From: Acetobacter papayae JCM 25143 | Lineage (GTDB): Bacteria > Pseudomonadota > Alphaproteobacteria > Acetobacterales > Acetobacteraceae | Direction of reading: 5' to 3' | DNA: 64,000 bases | Assembly: GCF_000613285.1 (NCBI RefSeq) | Contig: NZ_BAIN01000001.1 | Location: forward strand, 111,294 to 175,293 | In this document: piece by piece, positions 53,203-61,542 of the stretch | Position numbering within the stretch: the stretch's first letter is position 1 | Layout: every line of letters starts with the position of its first letter | Notes under the pieces: model-generated | What the model saw: only the letters and a program-made list of their open reading frames with translations | Databases searched by the model: none | Told to the model about the DNA's origin: nothing | Program-made: the position numbers and the translations under genes

Positions 53203-54975
53203 TTACGGCATATCGTAACCGTTGGTGCTTTCATTCTCTTTCATGGGAATGGTGAGAGTGAATTGTACCCCTTCCCGGCTTGAATACTCCATGACACCAC
53301 GGAGCTGGCGGACAAAGCCGCGGATCAGTCGCAGGCCGATGCCCTGCGTATGGGCCTCCTCATTAAAATCAAACCCAATGCCATCGTCCCCTATATAAAG
53401 AGTGACCTGATGCTCATCACGGTGCAGGCGCATGGTAATGGTGCCGCATCGTCCATCGGGGAAGGCATATTTTATGGCGTTCGTAACAATTTCGGTGACG
53501 ATAAGGGCCAGCGGCACAGCCTGATCCGGGTCCATCCAGAAATTATCGCAGGCAATATCGAGCGTAACCCGCCCTTCCTCATAAGCGCCGGCGATATGTA
53601 GAGTCTGTTCGCATAGCTCTTTGAGAAAGACCGCCATGTTCAGGCTGGTGAGTGTGTCTTCCGCGTAAAGGGTGCGGTGCAGCGTGGCCAGAGCGCGAAT
53701 TCTGTCGCGCGCAAGGGCAAACTCTGCCCGTGCCTCGGGGTTGGAAATCTGGTTGGCCTGCAAATTCAGCAGGGATGCGACAATCTGGAGGTTGTTTTTA
53801 ACCCGGTGGTGGATTTCTTTCATCAGCAGAGCCTGATGGGCGACAGCTTTTTTCAGCCGGTTTTCCTGCCTTGAAAGGCGGCGCGTCGCTCTGGTGAAAG
53901 CCTGGCCGAGCCTTTGCAGTTCCAGCGGCATGGAACGGGTAATGCGCGTGTCAAAAACACCCTCTACCTGCCATTTCTGCACCGAGTAGGTCAGCCTGCG
54001 CAATGGCCAGACCAGCACGATATTAGCGGCGAGTGTGACCCCCACAAGGCCTGCCGCAAGTGCGAACAGAATGGCCGCAATCTGGAACACCATGTTGCGC
54101 AGGGCTTCTTTTTCCAGCGGGGTTCGCTGGGTGGCGATGAGAATATCTGCCCCCCCGGCAATAGCACCGAGTGCATAACCGCCCTGTGGCGATGAAAGCG
54201 AGACAGTGCCGTGGCCCTTGAGTTCCAGTTGCGCCTGTAGCGCATGCACAAGATCCGGTGGCGGGGTTTCCCACCGGCAATCCGTGCACACGGGGGTCAG
54301 CTCTCCGTTATGCATGAGCAGCCATGCCTGCACGGGATTGGCGCTGTCCGAGAATACCTCCCACCCGGAGCTGTTTCTTAGATAGGTGCTGGGGCGCGAA
54401 ATCTGGATAATACCCATGAGGTAGCCATGAGATTCAGGCACATCGAGAAACTGGGCAGGCACCGTAATGCGCAGAAATGCGCCATTATCTTCCGTGTTGC
54501 CGCTTTTCTGCACGGCTTCCAGCAGGGTGCCGTGCACCGGCCCGGGTGGGGCAAGTTGCTCGACATCTGCGCAGGAAGGGCCTTGCGGCGCTACGGAAGC
54601 AATCGGCTTTCCGCCGTCATCCAGAATGGACAGGGAGCAGTAGCGCTGTCCGCTAATGGTTTCGGCCAGTTTTAAGGCATGTACGATCTGGTCGGGCGTC
54701 AGATCCATATTGCCGATGGTTTCGAGCGCGCTACGGAGCCTGTCCGTGTCGTGCAGAAACTGCTGATCCAGATTCTGGATAGCATCGACAGCTCTCTGGG
54801 CGCTGCCAGTCATGAGTTCACGGTAATTGCGTAACGCCAGTGTGGCGGCAATAACCATGACAGGAACCGCGGAAAGACAGATCAACACGCGCATGCGCGC
54901 GCTGGTGGTGCTAAAAAACCGTCCGGGCATCGCATCATACTTTGCATGAAGTGCCTGACGGCGACAAACAAGCAT
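53203..54975 (-). CDS. HisKA_2 sensor histidine kinase of the general stress response (PhyK-like)
   Basis: Intact, up to 590 residues (ATG 54930, MPGRFFSTT, is an alternative start; neither has a clear ribosome site). Two membrane helices (about 28-48 and 295-323) flank a 245-residue external sensor domain; a HAMP-like linker follows. The kinase core has the HisKA_2 H-box EIHHRVKNN (His 389/390), an N-box near 495 and the G-box GDDGIGFD near 529. Such kinases phosphorylate PhyR. Its place next to nepR-ecfG supports this role; the sensed signal is unknown. Confidence 0.85.
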   Translation of the reverse strand: MLVCRRQALHAKYDAMPGRFFSTTSARMRVLICLSAVPVMVIAATLALRNYRELMTGSAQRAVDAIQNLDQQFLHDTDRLRSALETIGNMDLTPDQIVHALKLAETISGQRYCSLSILDDGGKPIASVAPQGPSCADVEQLAPPGPVHGTLLEAVQKSGNTEDNGAFLRITVPAQFLDVPESHGYLMGIIQISRPSTYLRNSSGWEVFSDSANPVQAWLLMHNGELTPVCTDCRWETPPPDLVHALQAQLELKGHGTVSLSSPQGGYALGAIAGGADILIATQRTPLEKEALRNMVFQIAAILFALAAGLVGVTLAANIVLVWPLRRLTYSVQKWQVEGVFDTRITRSMPLELQRLGQAFTRATRRLSRQENRLKKAVAHQALLMKEIHHRVKNNLQIVASLLNLQANQISNPEARAEFALARDRIRALATLHRTLYAEDTLTSLNMAVFLKELCEQTLHIAGAYEEGRVTLDIACDNFWMDPDQAVPLALIVTEIVTNAIKYAFPDGRCGTITMRLHRDEHQVTLYIGDDGIGFDFNEEAHTQGIGLRLIRGFVRQLRGVMEYSSREGVQFTLTIPMKENESTNGYDMP

Positions 54976-54995
54976 AGAAAAATTTTCAAGAACCG

Positions 54996-55163
54996 TCAGT
55001 CCTGCTTTGCGCGGTCTTCCTGAATAAGACGAAGCAGTTCTTCTGGCATGGGCTCATTAACAACATCATCAAACAATTGGTGCAGGCCACGTTTCAGCCA
55101 GACATCAAAGGCCTGATCTCCCTGTTTTTTCCGTGTTTTCCGGGGAGGTGGCGTGTCTGTCAT
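54996..55163 (-). CDS. nepR: Anti-sigma factor NepR
   Basis: A 55-residue protein with a basic N-terminal tail (PPPRKTRKKQ) and the NepR helix-pair motif WLKRGLHQLFDDVVNEPMPEELLRLI. NepR holds EcfG until phosphorylated PhyR takes it away. I start at ATG 55163 because homology begins soon after and GAG lies nine bases upstream; the longer open frame above it is not NepR-like. It is between ecfG and the kinase on the minus strand. Confidence 0.92.
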   Translation of the reverse strand: MTDTPPPRKTRKKQGDQAFDVWLKRGLHQLFDDVVNEPMPEELLRLIQEDRAKQD

Positions 55164-55284
55164 GCGTGTTCTCAACCTGAACTCCAGCCCGTGCTTATCC
55201 GGTGGCGCCGAATTGCTCCACTCTGCACCGTGAGAGCAGAATGCCGCAATTTCTCTGGTTAGGAGTCCTGCTCTGGCCATAATG

Positions 55285-55911
55285 TCAGACCCCCGCCACA
55301 ACGGCGCGGGATCTGTTTTGTTCAACTGTGCCATGATTCAGCCCATTTCGCACGGGGCTGGGGCAATTTTTTTCATGCGAAAGCGTTTTTCTTGAAATAT
55401 TTTTTACGCTCTCACGGCGGCTGGCGGAGGGCGTGTCTGCTGTCAGCCAAGTCTCAAGCTGACGCCGCGCACGGAAAACCCGGCTTTTCGCCGTGCCTAC
55501 GGCACAACCGGAAATTTCGGCCAGTTCCTGATAGCTCATGCCTTCCAGCACCCCCAGTACCAGCGCTTCACGCTGGTCGTCAGGCAGACGGGCCAGTGCG
55601 GCATCGAGTTCCTGCAGGGCCAGCCGGTCATCATGCCGTGCGCCTACGGCCAGCAGGGACTGAGGGGTATCATCAATATCCGTTGTCTCACGCTTTTTGC
55701 GCAGGTCGGAAATAAAGCGGTTTCTGAGAATACGGTGCATCCATGCACCAAAATTCGTGCCGGGAATAAAGCTCGTCTGTGCGGACAGGGCATTGCAGAC
55801 GGCGTCCTGCACAAGGTCTTCCGCCATGGCGCGGTTGCGGGTCAGTGCCAAAGCCTGCACGCGCAGCTTTGGCAAGATATTAACGATCTGGTCGTGAAAG
55901 GTATCCGACAT
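55285..55911 (-). CDS. ecfG: ECF sigma factor EcfG (general stress response)
   Basis: Sigma-2 region (VRQALALTRNRAMAEDLVQDAVCNAL-type, about 17-42) and sigma-4 region (LPDDQREALVLGVLEGMSYQELAEISGCAVGTAKSRV, about 105-145) match the EcfG group. GGAG is ten bases before ATG 55911. The sigma-4 domain ends near residue 156 but the frame runs on to 208; the extra 50 residues do not look like any domain. One lost base near residue 162 would explain this, because a neighbouring frame stops there. Confidence 0.88.
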   Translation of the reverse strand: MSDTFHDQIVNILPKLRVQALALTRNRAMAEDLVQDAVCNALSAQTSFIPGTNFGAWMHRILRNRFISDLRKKRETTDIDDTPQSLLAVGARHDDRLALQELDAALARLPDDQREALVLGVLEGMSYQELAEISGCAVGTAKSRVFRARRQLETWLTADTPSASRRESVKNISRKTLSHEKNCPSPVRNGLNHGTVEQNRSRAVVAGV

Positions 55912-56011
55912 TGTTGTGTTCTCCGGAATGCGTTCCTTCTGGAAAAGAAATGCCCGGCGCGCAGCAAAGGTTACATGCGGATAAAAAATATTTCGAAAGC
56001 TGTGCGTTTCT

Positions 56012-56561
56012 CTATTCCGTAAGCGTTTTCTCGCCCCCTGAACGCCCTTCATCAAGCAGCATGCGCAGCGTTGCCCGTGCCCGTGAGACACGGGCCTTCA
56101 TCGTGCCTACCCAACTCCGCAGATTTCGGCGGCCTGTGCGTAGGTCATTTCCTGGGCGCCGATCAGCACCAGAGCCTCGCGTAGCAGGGGAGACAGTCGC
56201 CATAAAAGCTGTTCGAGCTCGTTCACGTTATCGGCCTGCCGCTCTTCTTCATGTCGGCTGGTCGTGTCGGCGTTGTGGGCATAATGCTGTAAAACTGCGC
56301 TTTCCTTTTTCCCCCGCCGGATCTGCTGCAAGAAAAGATTGCGCAGGATTGTAAGGCACCAGCCGCGCATATGACTATCCGGTCCGGGCTGGTAGCTGTG
56401 CATGTTGGAAAGGGCCCGCAAAACCGTTTCCTGCACCAGATCATCCGCCAGAGCGGGATCACGCGCGCAAAAACGCGCAAAGCCCCTTAACGCCGGTACA
56501 AGGGTCATCAGTTCGGCCCGAAATGCCTGTGCACAGAGCGCTGTCGGCGGGGTGGTGTCAT
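56012..56561 (-). CDS. Second EcfG-type ECF sigma factor, two probable frameshifts
   Basis: Sigma-2 (FARFCARDPALADDLVQETVLRAL) and sigma-4 (LLREALVLIGAQEMTYAQAAEICGV then GTMKARVSRARATL) regions are clear. One base is missing at about 56112, and the N-terminus joins ATG 56561 (MTPPR) only if one more base is added near 56548; the corrected length is 183 residues, the usual EcfG size. Otherwise the first usable start is ATG 56508. Located 100 bases upstream of ecfG, same strand. A paralogous sigma beside EcfG is seen in some Alphaproteobacteria. Confidence 0.8.
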
Positions 56562-56658
56562 GTGTCAGAGCGGATACCTCTTTCAGCAGAGTGCTTGCCG
56601 TGTCATCATTGCGTCAACGAATATAACTGTCTTGACCCTTTGCAGCAGGAGAATCGCC

Positions 56659-57465
56659 ATGTCAGAGTCGCTACGGGACGGCCTGATTCAGGCCCTCCCT
56701 TATGGCAGACGTTACGCACGGGCGCTAACGGGCAGCCAGCCAGCGGGAGATCTGCTGGTTGCGGAGAGCCTGCGCGGTCTCTCCTTGCAGCGGCCTATGG
56801 CCGGGCTTTCTCCGCTGCAGCAGCTTTATTGGGCCATTTCACGGCAATATGAACCGGCATCTCACGCCCGCGCGCCGTATGCCAGTGCGCTTTCGCTCCG
56901 CCAGCGCCAGTTGCTGCTGCTGACAACGCTGGAGGAAGTTGGAGTGGATGTCGCGGCTCAGGTGCTGGAAATCTCATCCGATACCGCCCGGAGCGAACTG
57001 GATGAGGCACAGGCTCTCCTGCACAAAGGGGTGCAGACATCCGTCCTGATTATCGAGGATGAGCCGATTATCGCCATGGATATCGAGCAACTGGTGCTGC
57101 AATGCGGCCACAAGGTTGCGGGGGTTGCGCATACTCAGGCCGATGCCGTGCAGATTGCTCTCAAAACCCGCCCCGGCCTTGTGCTGGCGGATATCAATCT
57201 TGGCGTTGGCGGCGATGGCATGGCGGCCGTAATGGAAATTACCACCGGGTTTGAGGTGCCTGTCATTTATGTAACGGCCTACCCTGAGCGCCTTTTGACC
57301 GGGGAGACCATGGAGCCCTGCTTTGTCATAACGAAGCCTTTTGATCCGCTGACCCTTGCCGTGGCAACCTATCAGGCCGTAAGCAGTGCGAGCCTGACCC
57401 AGGCTGAAACATCCGGGCCGGGCTGGCATGTAGTCACAGCACCCGTTTCCGGCAGGCAATATTTC
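56659..57465 (+). CDS. phyR: General stress response regulator PhyR (frame continues into next gene)
   Basis: Anti-anti-sigma response regulator. Residues 1-125 mimic a sigma factor (binding site for NepR) and residues 127-240 are a receiver with acidic pair EDE (133-135), phospho-acceptor Asp 178 in VLADINLG, Thr 206 and Lys 226 in KPFDP. ATG 56659 follows AGGAGAA. The gene diverges from the sigma and NepR genes. No stop follows the receiver: the frame reads in-frame into the ABC-F protein. In the neighbouring frame a TGA at 57405-57407 sits exactly where PhyR proteins end, so one missing base upstream would create the read-through. Confidence 0.92.
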
Positions 57466-59277
57466 ATGGCGGCTCCTCCTCTTCTGTCCTTGCAGGACAT
57501 CTCCCTGACCCTTGGTGGCAAGCCGTTGCTCGCGGGGGCGGGTTTTGCCGTGGGGCGTGGTGAGCGACTGTGCCTTGTCGGGCGCAACGGGTCGGGCAAA
57601 TCAACTCTGCTGAAAATAGCCGCCGGGCAGATCCAGCCTGATTCCGGCACGGTCTTCCTGCAACCGGGGGCCCGGCTGAGCTATCTGCCGCAGGAACCCG
57701 ATCTGAGCGCTTACCAGACAACTCTCGATTACGTGCTGGCCCAGATATCCGACCCGCAGCAGGAATGGCGTGCAGCCGCCATGCTGGGCGCTCTTGGGCT
57801 GACTGGGGAGGAAAAGACCCCTACCCTTTCCGGTGGTGAGGCACGCCGTTGCGCCATAGCCGGTGTGCTGGCCGCAGCACCGGATGTGTTGTTGCTTGAT
57901 GAGCCGACCAACCATCTGGATATGCCCAGCATCGAGTGGCTTGAACGCGAGCTGCTTGAGCTTGGCACGGCACTGGTGATCATCAGCCATGACCGGCGCT
58001 TGTTGGCCACACTGTCCCGCTCGGTTGTCTGGCTTGATCGCGGCATCAGCCGGAGGTTGGATGAAGGCTTTGCCCGTTTCGAGGCATGGCGTGAGGAGTT
58101 GCTTGAGCAGGAAGAGCGTGATGCTCACAAGCTCAACCGGCAGATCGCGCGTGAAGAAGACTGGATGCGTTATGGCGTAACCGCTCGCCGCAAACGTAAT
58201 GTGCGGCGAGTGCGCGAACTCGCAGGCCTGCGTGCGACCCGGCGCGAAACCGTGCGAGCCACCGGTACCGTGACCCTGAATGCACAGATGGCCGGCCCGT
58301 CAAGCAAACTCGTTGCCGTAGCCGAAGAGGTTAACAAAGCCTGGGGAGAAAAGCAGGTCGTCCGTAATCTCGATCTACGGGTGTTGCGGGGAGACAGGCT
58401 AGGGATTGTTGGTGCCAATGGTGCGGGTAAAACCACGCTTTTGCGACTTCTGACCGGCCATGAAGAGCCTGATAGCGGACGGATCATGCGTGGGCCGTCG
58501 CTTGAAATGGTGACACTCGACCAGCAGCGTCGCGCACTCGATCCACAACGTACCTTGGCTGATACCCTGACCGAAGGCGGGGGAGATATGGTGCTGGTGG
58601 GTTCGGAAAAGCGGCATGTCATTGGCTATATGAAGGACTTTCTGTTCCGGCCGGAACAGGCGCGGACACCTGTGGGTGCTCTGTCGGGGGGAGAACGGGG
58701 TCGGCTGATGCTGGCTTGCGCGCTAGCCAAGCCCTCCAGCCTGCTGGTGCTGGATGAGCCAACGAACGATCTCGATCTTGAAACCCTCGATATCCTTCAG
58801 GATATGCTGTCCACTTATGAAGGGACAGTGCTGCTGGTCAGCCATGATCGTGATTTTCTCGACCGTGTCGCAACATCTGTGGTGGCCACGCAGGGCGGCG
58901 GCGAGTGGATTGAATATGCTGGTGGTTACAGCGATATGCTGGTGCAACGGCAGCAGAAGCCTTTGACGGCAGAACCCGTAGTAGCTGCGGCCCCTGCCCC
59001 CGGTTCGAAGGCGGCAACGCCGACGCGTGGCGCTGCGAAAAAGCTGAGTTACAAGGATCAGTATGCGCTAGACCGCCTGCCCGAAGAAATGGCGCAGCTT
59101 GAAAAGCGTATTGTTGATTTGCGCGAAAAACTACAGGATTCAACCCTGTATGGGCGCGATCCTGCCCGCTTTGAACAATACACAGCAAAGTTGCAGGCTG
59201 CTGAGGCTGAACTTGCGGCCTGCGAAGAGCGCTGGCTGGAACTGGAAATGAAGCGCGAAGCCCTGCAGGCGGACTGA
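57466..59277 (+). CDS. ABC-F family ATPase, Uup-like
   Basis: A 603-residue soluble protein with two ATPase domains: Walker A GRNGSGKST, signature LSGGEARR, Walker B LLLDEPTNHLD; then GANGAGKTT, LSGGERGR and LVLDEPTNDLD. Between them is the long charged linker of the family, and at the end a coiled-coil arm (LPEEMAQLEKRIVDLREKLQ), typical of Uup. ABC-F proteins act at the ribosome or on branched DNA. ATG 57466 has GGCAGG ten bases upstream, so it can be translated by itself although its frame joins phyR. Confidence 0.9.
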   Translation: MAAPPLLSLQDISLTLGGKPLLAGAGFAVGRGERLCLVGRNGSGKSTLLKIAAGQIQPDSGTVFLQPGARLSYLPQEPDLSAYQTTLDYVLAQISDPQQEWRAAAMLGALGLTGEEKTPTLSGGEARRCAIAGVLAAAPDVLLLDEPTNHLDMPSIEWLERELLELGTALVIISHDRRLLATLSRSVVWLDRGISRRLDEGFARFEAWREELLEQEERDAHKLNRQIAREEDWMRYGVTARRKRNVRRVRELAGLRATRRETVRATGTVTLNAQMAGPSSKLVAVAEEVNKAWGEKQVVRNLDLRVLRGDRLGIVGANGAGKTTLLRLLTGHEEPDSGRIMRGPSLEMVTLDQQRRALDPQRTLADTLTEGGGDMVLVGSEKRHVIGYMKDFLFRPEQARTPVGALSGGERGRLMLACALAKPSSLLVLDEPTNDLDLETLDILQDMLSTYEGTVLLVSHDRDFLDRVATSVVATQGGGEWIEYAGGYSDMLVQRQQKPLTAEPVVAAAPAPGSKAATPTRGAAKKLSYKDQYALDRLPEEMAQLEKRIVDLREKLQDSTLYGRDPARFEQYTAKLQAAEAELAACEERWLELEMKREALQAD

Positions 59278-59291
59278 AAGCCCTGCAGGCG
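59258..59291. repeat. Short direct repeat across the ABC-F stop
   Basis: AAGCCCTGCAGGCG occurs at 59258-59271 and again at 59278-59291, a 20-base period spanning the TGA. Probably a small tandem duplication. Confidence 0.6.
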
Positions 59292-59330
59292 CTTTTCTGT
59301 CTTGAGCACTTTTCGAAGTTATAAAAACGT

Positions 59331-59362
59331 AAGGCCAGCCTCGGGCAACCGAGACTGGCCTT
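59331..59362. terminator. Terminator between ABC-F and porin genes
   Basis: Arms AAGGCCAG-CTCGG and CCGAG-CTGGCCTT form a long stem with a four-base loop; weak T-rich sequence follows on the plus strand. It serves the two convergent genes. Confidence 0.82.
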
Positions 59363-59397
59363 ACTGTTTTGTCCGGAATTAGATCAGATTGAGCTGA

Positions 59398-60837
59398 TCA
59401 GAAGTTCCAGATTGCATCGGCGTTGAACCACAGCATGTTGTTTGTGCCGTTGTTGACGGTGCACTGCTGGGCACCATTGGAGCAGCCTTGGTTGAAGGGG
59501 TTTGTGCCGTTCAGGGACTTATCCAGTCGCATTTCCGGCCGGAACGTAAATTGGCCAAAATGTACGTTCCTGTTGATGAATTCAGGACGATAAGTAACGC
59601 CGACGGTCAGCTCGCCGTAGGTAGTGGGAAGTGCGTTATAGTAGGGATAAGGCTGGTTGCTGATTGCCTTGGTGAAGGACGTGTAGCTTGAATACTCTGT
59701 AATGAACGCTCCGGTGTTGTCGCGAAAAATTTCACCACGAGCATTAAAAGTCAGGTTGGGGTTGATGTCATATGCAAAGAACGTGGTAACGCCATAGGCA
59801 TCAGCGCGCAGATAGTCATCATGGACCCATGTTCCGTCAACTGTGACGGTCATTTTATCGTTCAGTTTGTAGCTGATCATAGCATCAGCGTTTTCCTGCA
59901 CGTAGTCATTGGCTTGTCTGCCAATACCTGCGCTGCACATGGAGCCATCAGCCGTGCAGCGAGCGGTTCGATTGTTCTGCTCAGGACCAAAATGGCCAAT
60001 CAGATGGGCATTGAGCTTGCCGCCCATCAGGTCGTGGGCTGCAAACCCGAACCAGCCTTTTGGACGGCTGTTGTTGCTGGCGGCACCAAAGCTCGTGGAT
60101 TCACCGGCGTCGATACCCAGAATCCAGTCATAATGATCTGTAATATGCATGGTTGCGACGACACCGATCATTTCGAACGGTACGATATAATCCGATGCAT
60201 AACCAAAGCTGTAGAAGGGACGGGCCAAGGCGGGCGTGCCTTCCGCGCCAATTAGACCGTACATCTGCCCAACCTGGACATCGATGCCATTTTTGAAGAG
60301 CCAAGGAAATTTGACATCAATGTGTGCCTGAGTGGGTACCCACTGATACAGGCCATTGAGTGCGCCGGACCCCATGCCAATCGTCGGATCAAAGCGGCCA
60401 TCCGAGCCGTAAAGATCTTCGATGACAAAGCCAATGCCATATCCGTGACCAACGTCTTCAACAGGATGAGAGAGCGAGCCAAGAATCTGGTTGAGCTGTA
60501 CGGTATTGGCGCGGTCGACATAAAACTGTGCAAAGTTTCGGCCAGATTTCGTCCACGGGTTACCTGCGATGCCGGCTTCAACCGTCAGGTGGCCTTCGAG
60601 GTTATCCCAGTAGGAGTGCTTGGCACCGGGTTTGCGCTTGAAGATGTTGCCCGTCTGGGCCTGTTCTTCCACAACCTTGTCCTGCTCTGCGGGCGCAAGG
60701 GACACCAACGGGCGTTCCGCATCGTTCAGTGGCTGATCCGGTATCTGCGCGAAGACAGCGGATGGCACGATTGTAAACAGAGTGCCAATGCAAAGGGCCA
60801 GCTTCAGTTTCCGTTGTTGCTTCACAACTTTATGCAC
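59398..60837 (-). CDS. Outer-membrane beta-barrel porin (BBP2-like)
   Basis: About 479 residues with a signal peptide (KLKLALCIGTLFTIVPSAVFAQ). A short periplasmic N-terminal stretch (to about residue 75) precedes alternating aromatic/polar strands typical of a barrel, and the protein ends in Trp-Asn-Phe, as outer-membrane proteins do. It fits the putative beta-barrel porin-2 family (OmpL-like). I choose GTG 60837 because GGGAAAGG lies nine bases upstream; a TTG at 60846 is too close to it. It lies between a terminator and a 0.7-kb regulatory gap. Confidence 0.82.
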   Translation of the reverse strand: MHKVVKQQRKLKLALCIGTLFTIVPSAVFAQIPDQPLNDAERPLVSLAPAEQDKVVEEQAQTGNIFKRKPGAKHSYWDNLEGHLTVEAGIAGNPWTKSGRNFAQFYVDRANTVQLNQILGSLSHPVEDVGHGYGIGFVIEDLYGSDGRFDPTIGMGSGALNGLYQWVPTQAHIDVKFPWLFKNGIDVQVGQMYGLIGAEGTPALARPFYSFGYASDYIVPFEMIGVVATMHITDHYDWILGIDAGESTSFGAASNNSRPKGWFGFAAHDLMGGKLNAHLIGHFGPEQNNRTARCTADGSMCSAGIGRQANDYVQENADAMISYKLNDKMTVTVDGTWVHDDYLRADAYGVTTFFAYDINPNLTFNARGEIFRDNTGAFITEYSSYTSFTKAISNQPYPYYNALPTTYGELTVGVTYRPEFINRNVHFGQFTFRPEMRLDKSLNGTNPFNQGCSNGAQQCTVNNGTNNMLWFNADAIWNF

Positions 60838-61036
60838 GTTTATCAACCTTTCCCGGTTTCAGAGTTTGGCCAGGAACCTTCTGCCTCGCTTTGGCGTTGC
60901 CCACGAAACGGCTGAAAGAAAATCTTCTCTCAACAGATACTGGGGTTTTATCCAAAATTTGGTTCGGGTGCTCCGATATTTCGAAGCTAGCTGTTTTGTT
61001 TCGGAACGGCAACACAAAGATCGCTGTGGAAATGAG

Positions 61037-61064
61037 GGAAAACCGTGGTTTTCCGTGTTTTTTT
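61037..61064 (+). terminator. Orphan plus-strand terminator in the porin upstream region
   Basis: GGAAAAC pairs with GTTTTCC around CGTG, followed by GTG and seven T. It has all parts of an intrinsic terminator on the plus strand but no gene reads into it; a small RNA starting between 60850 and 61000 is possible. Confidence 0.5.
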
Positions 61065-61221
61065 GATCGGATGACCAAAAATGGACTGCTATTTTTCCTG
61101 ATGTTGTAAATATATCACGAAATCTGGAGGGGCTGCTTACTGCGTTCGGGAGCCTTGGTGAGTGAAGGCAGAAAACCTTGGTTTAACTGATGTTTTTCTC
61201 AGTCTGTGGCGCATTTCCAAT

Positions 61222-61261
61222 CATGCGACCATTATGTCGCATGATGTGGCAGAATGTCGCA
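61222..61261. promoter_or_regulatory. Operator-like palindrome with a third half-site
   Basis: CATGCGAC and GTCGCATG are a perfect inverted repeat with a six-base spacer (61222-61243). A further GTCGCA lies at 61256, exactly 20 bases from the GTCGCA at 61236, i.e. two helical turns. It sits about 280 bases before the LysR gene and 385 before the porin start. Confidence 0.5.
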
Positions 61262-61542
61262 CAAAGTCAGATTGAACATTTTTTTTTGTGGCTGGCTTTG
61301 AGGCGGTGGGCAATATTCGGCCTGTGGAATCTGGCCTTTGGGTGTTGTCATGTTGTTTGGTATAAATTGCCAGACCATAGTGAAAACCATGAACTGTTTA
61401 CGCAATAACAATAAAAATAAATTTAATCTAAAATATTTTATTTTATTGTGGTGAATAGTTTTTATTGAGAATTATTTATTCAAAAATTATACTTTAAATA
61501 ACGTTTTTTCTTCCCGTTAAATTTTTTTTACAAAGCATCCTC

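Larger units (their letters stand above)
60838..61542. other. 705-base non-coding gap between porin and LysR genes
   Basis: No convincing gene. Base composition falls sharply to the right; 61390-61535 is extremely AT-rich in contrast to its surroundings. It holds a plus-strand terminator-like hairpin (61037-61064), a GTCGCA-type palindrome (61222-61261) and probably the promoters of the porin and LysR genes. Two short open stretches (60782-61066 and 60891-61109) have no codon pattern or ribosome site and are left out. Confidence 0.7.

Noticed and set aside
60782..61109. Short plus-strand open frames upstream of the porin
   Set aside because: No ribosome site, no codon pattern and no family resemblance; the terminator there fits a non-coding RNA better.
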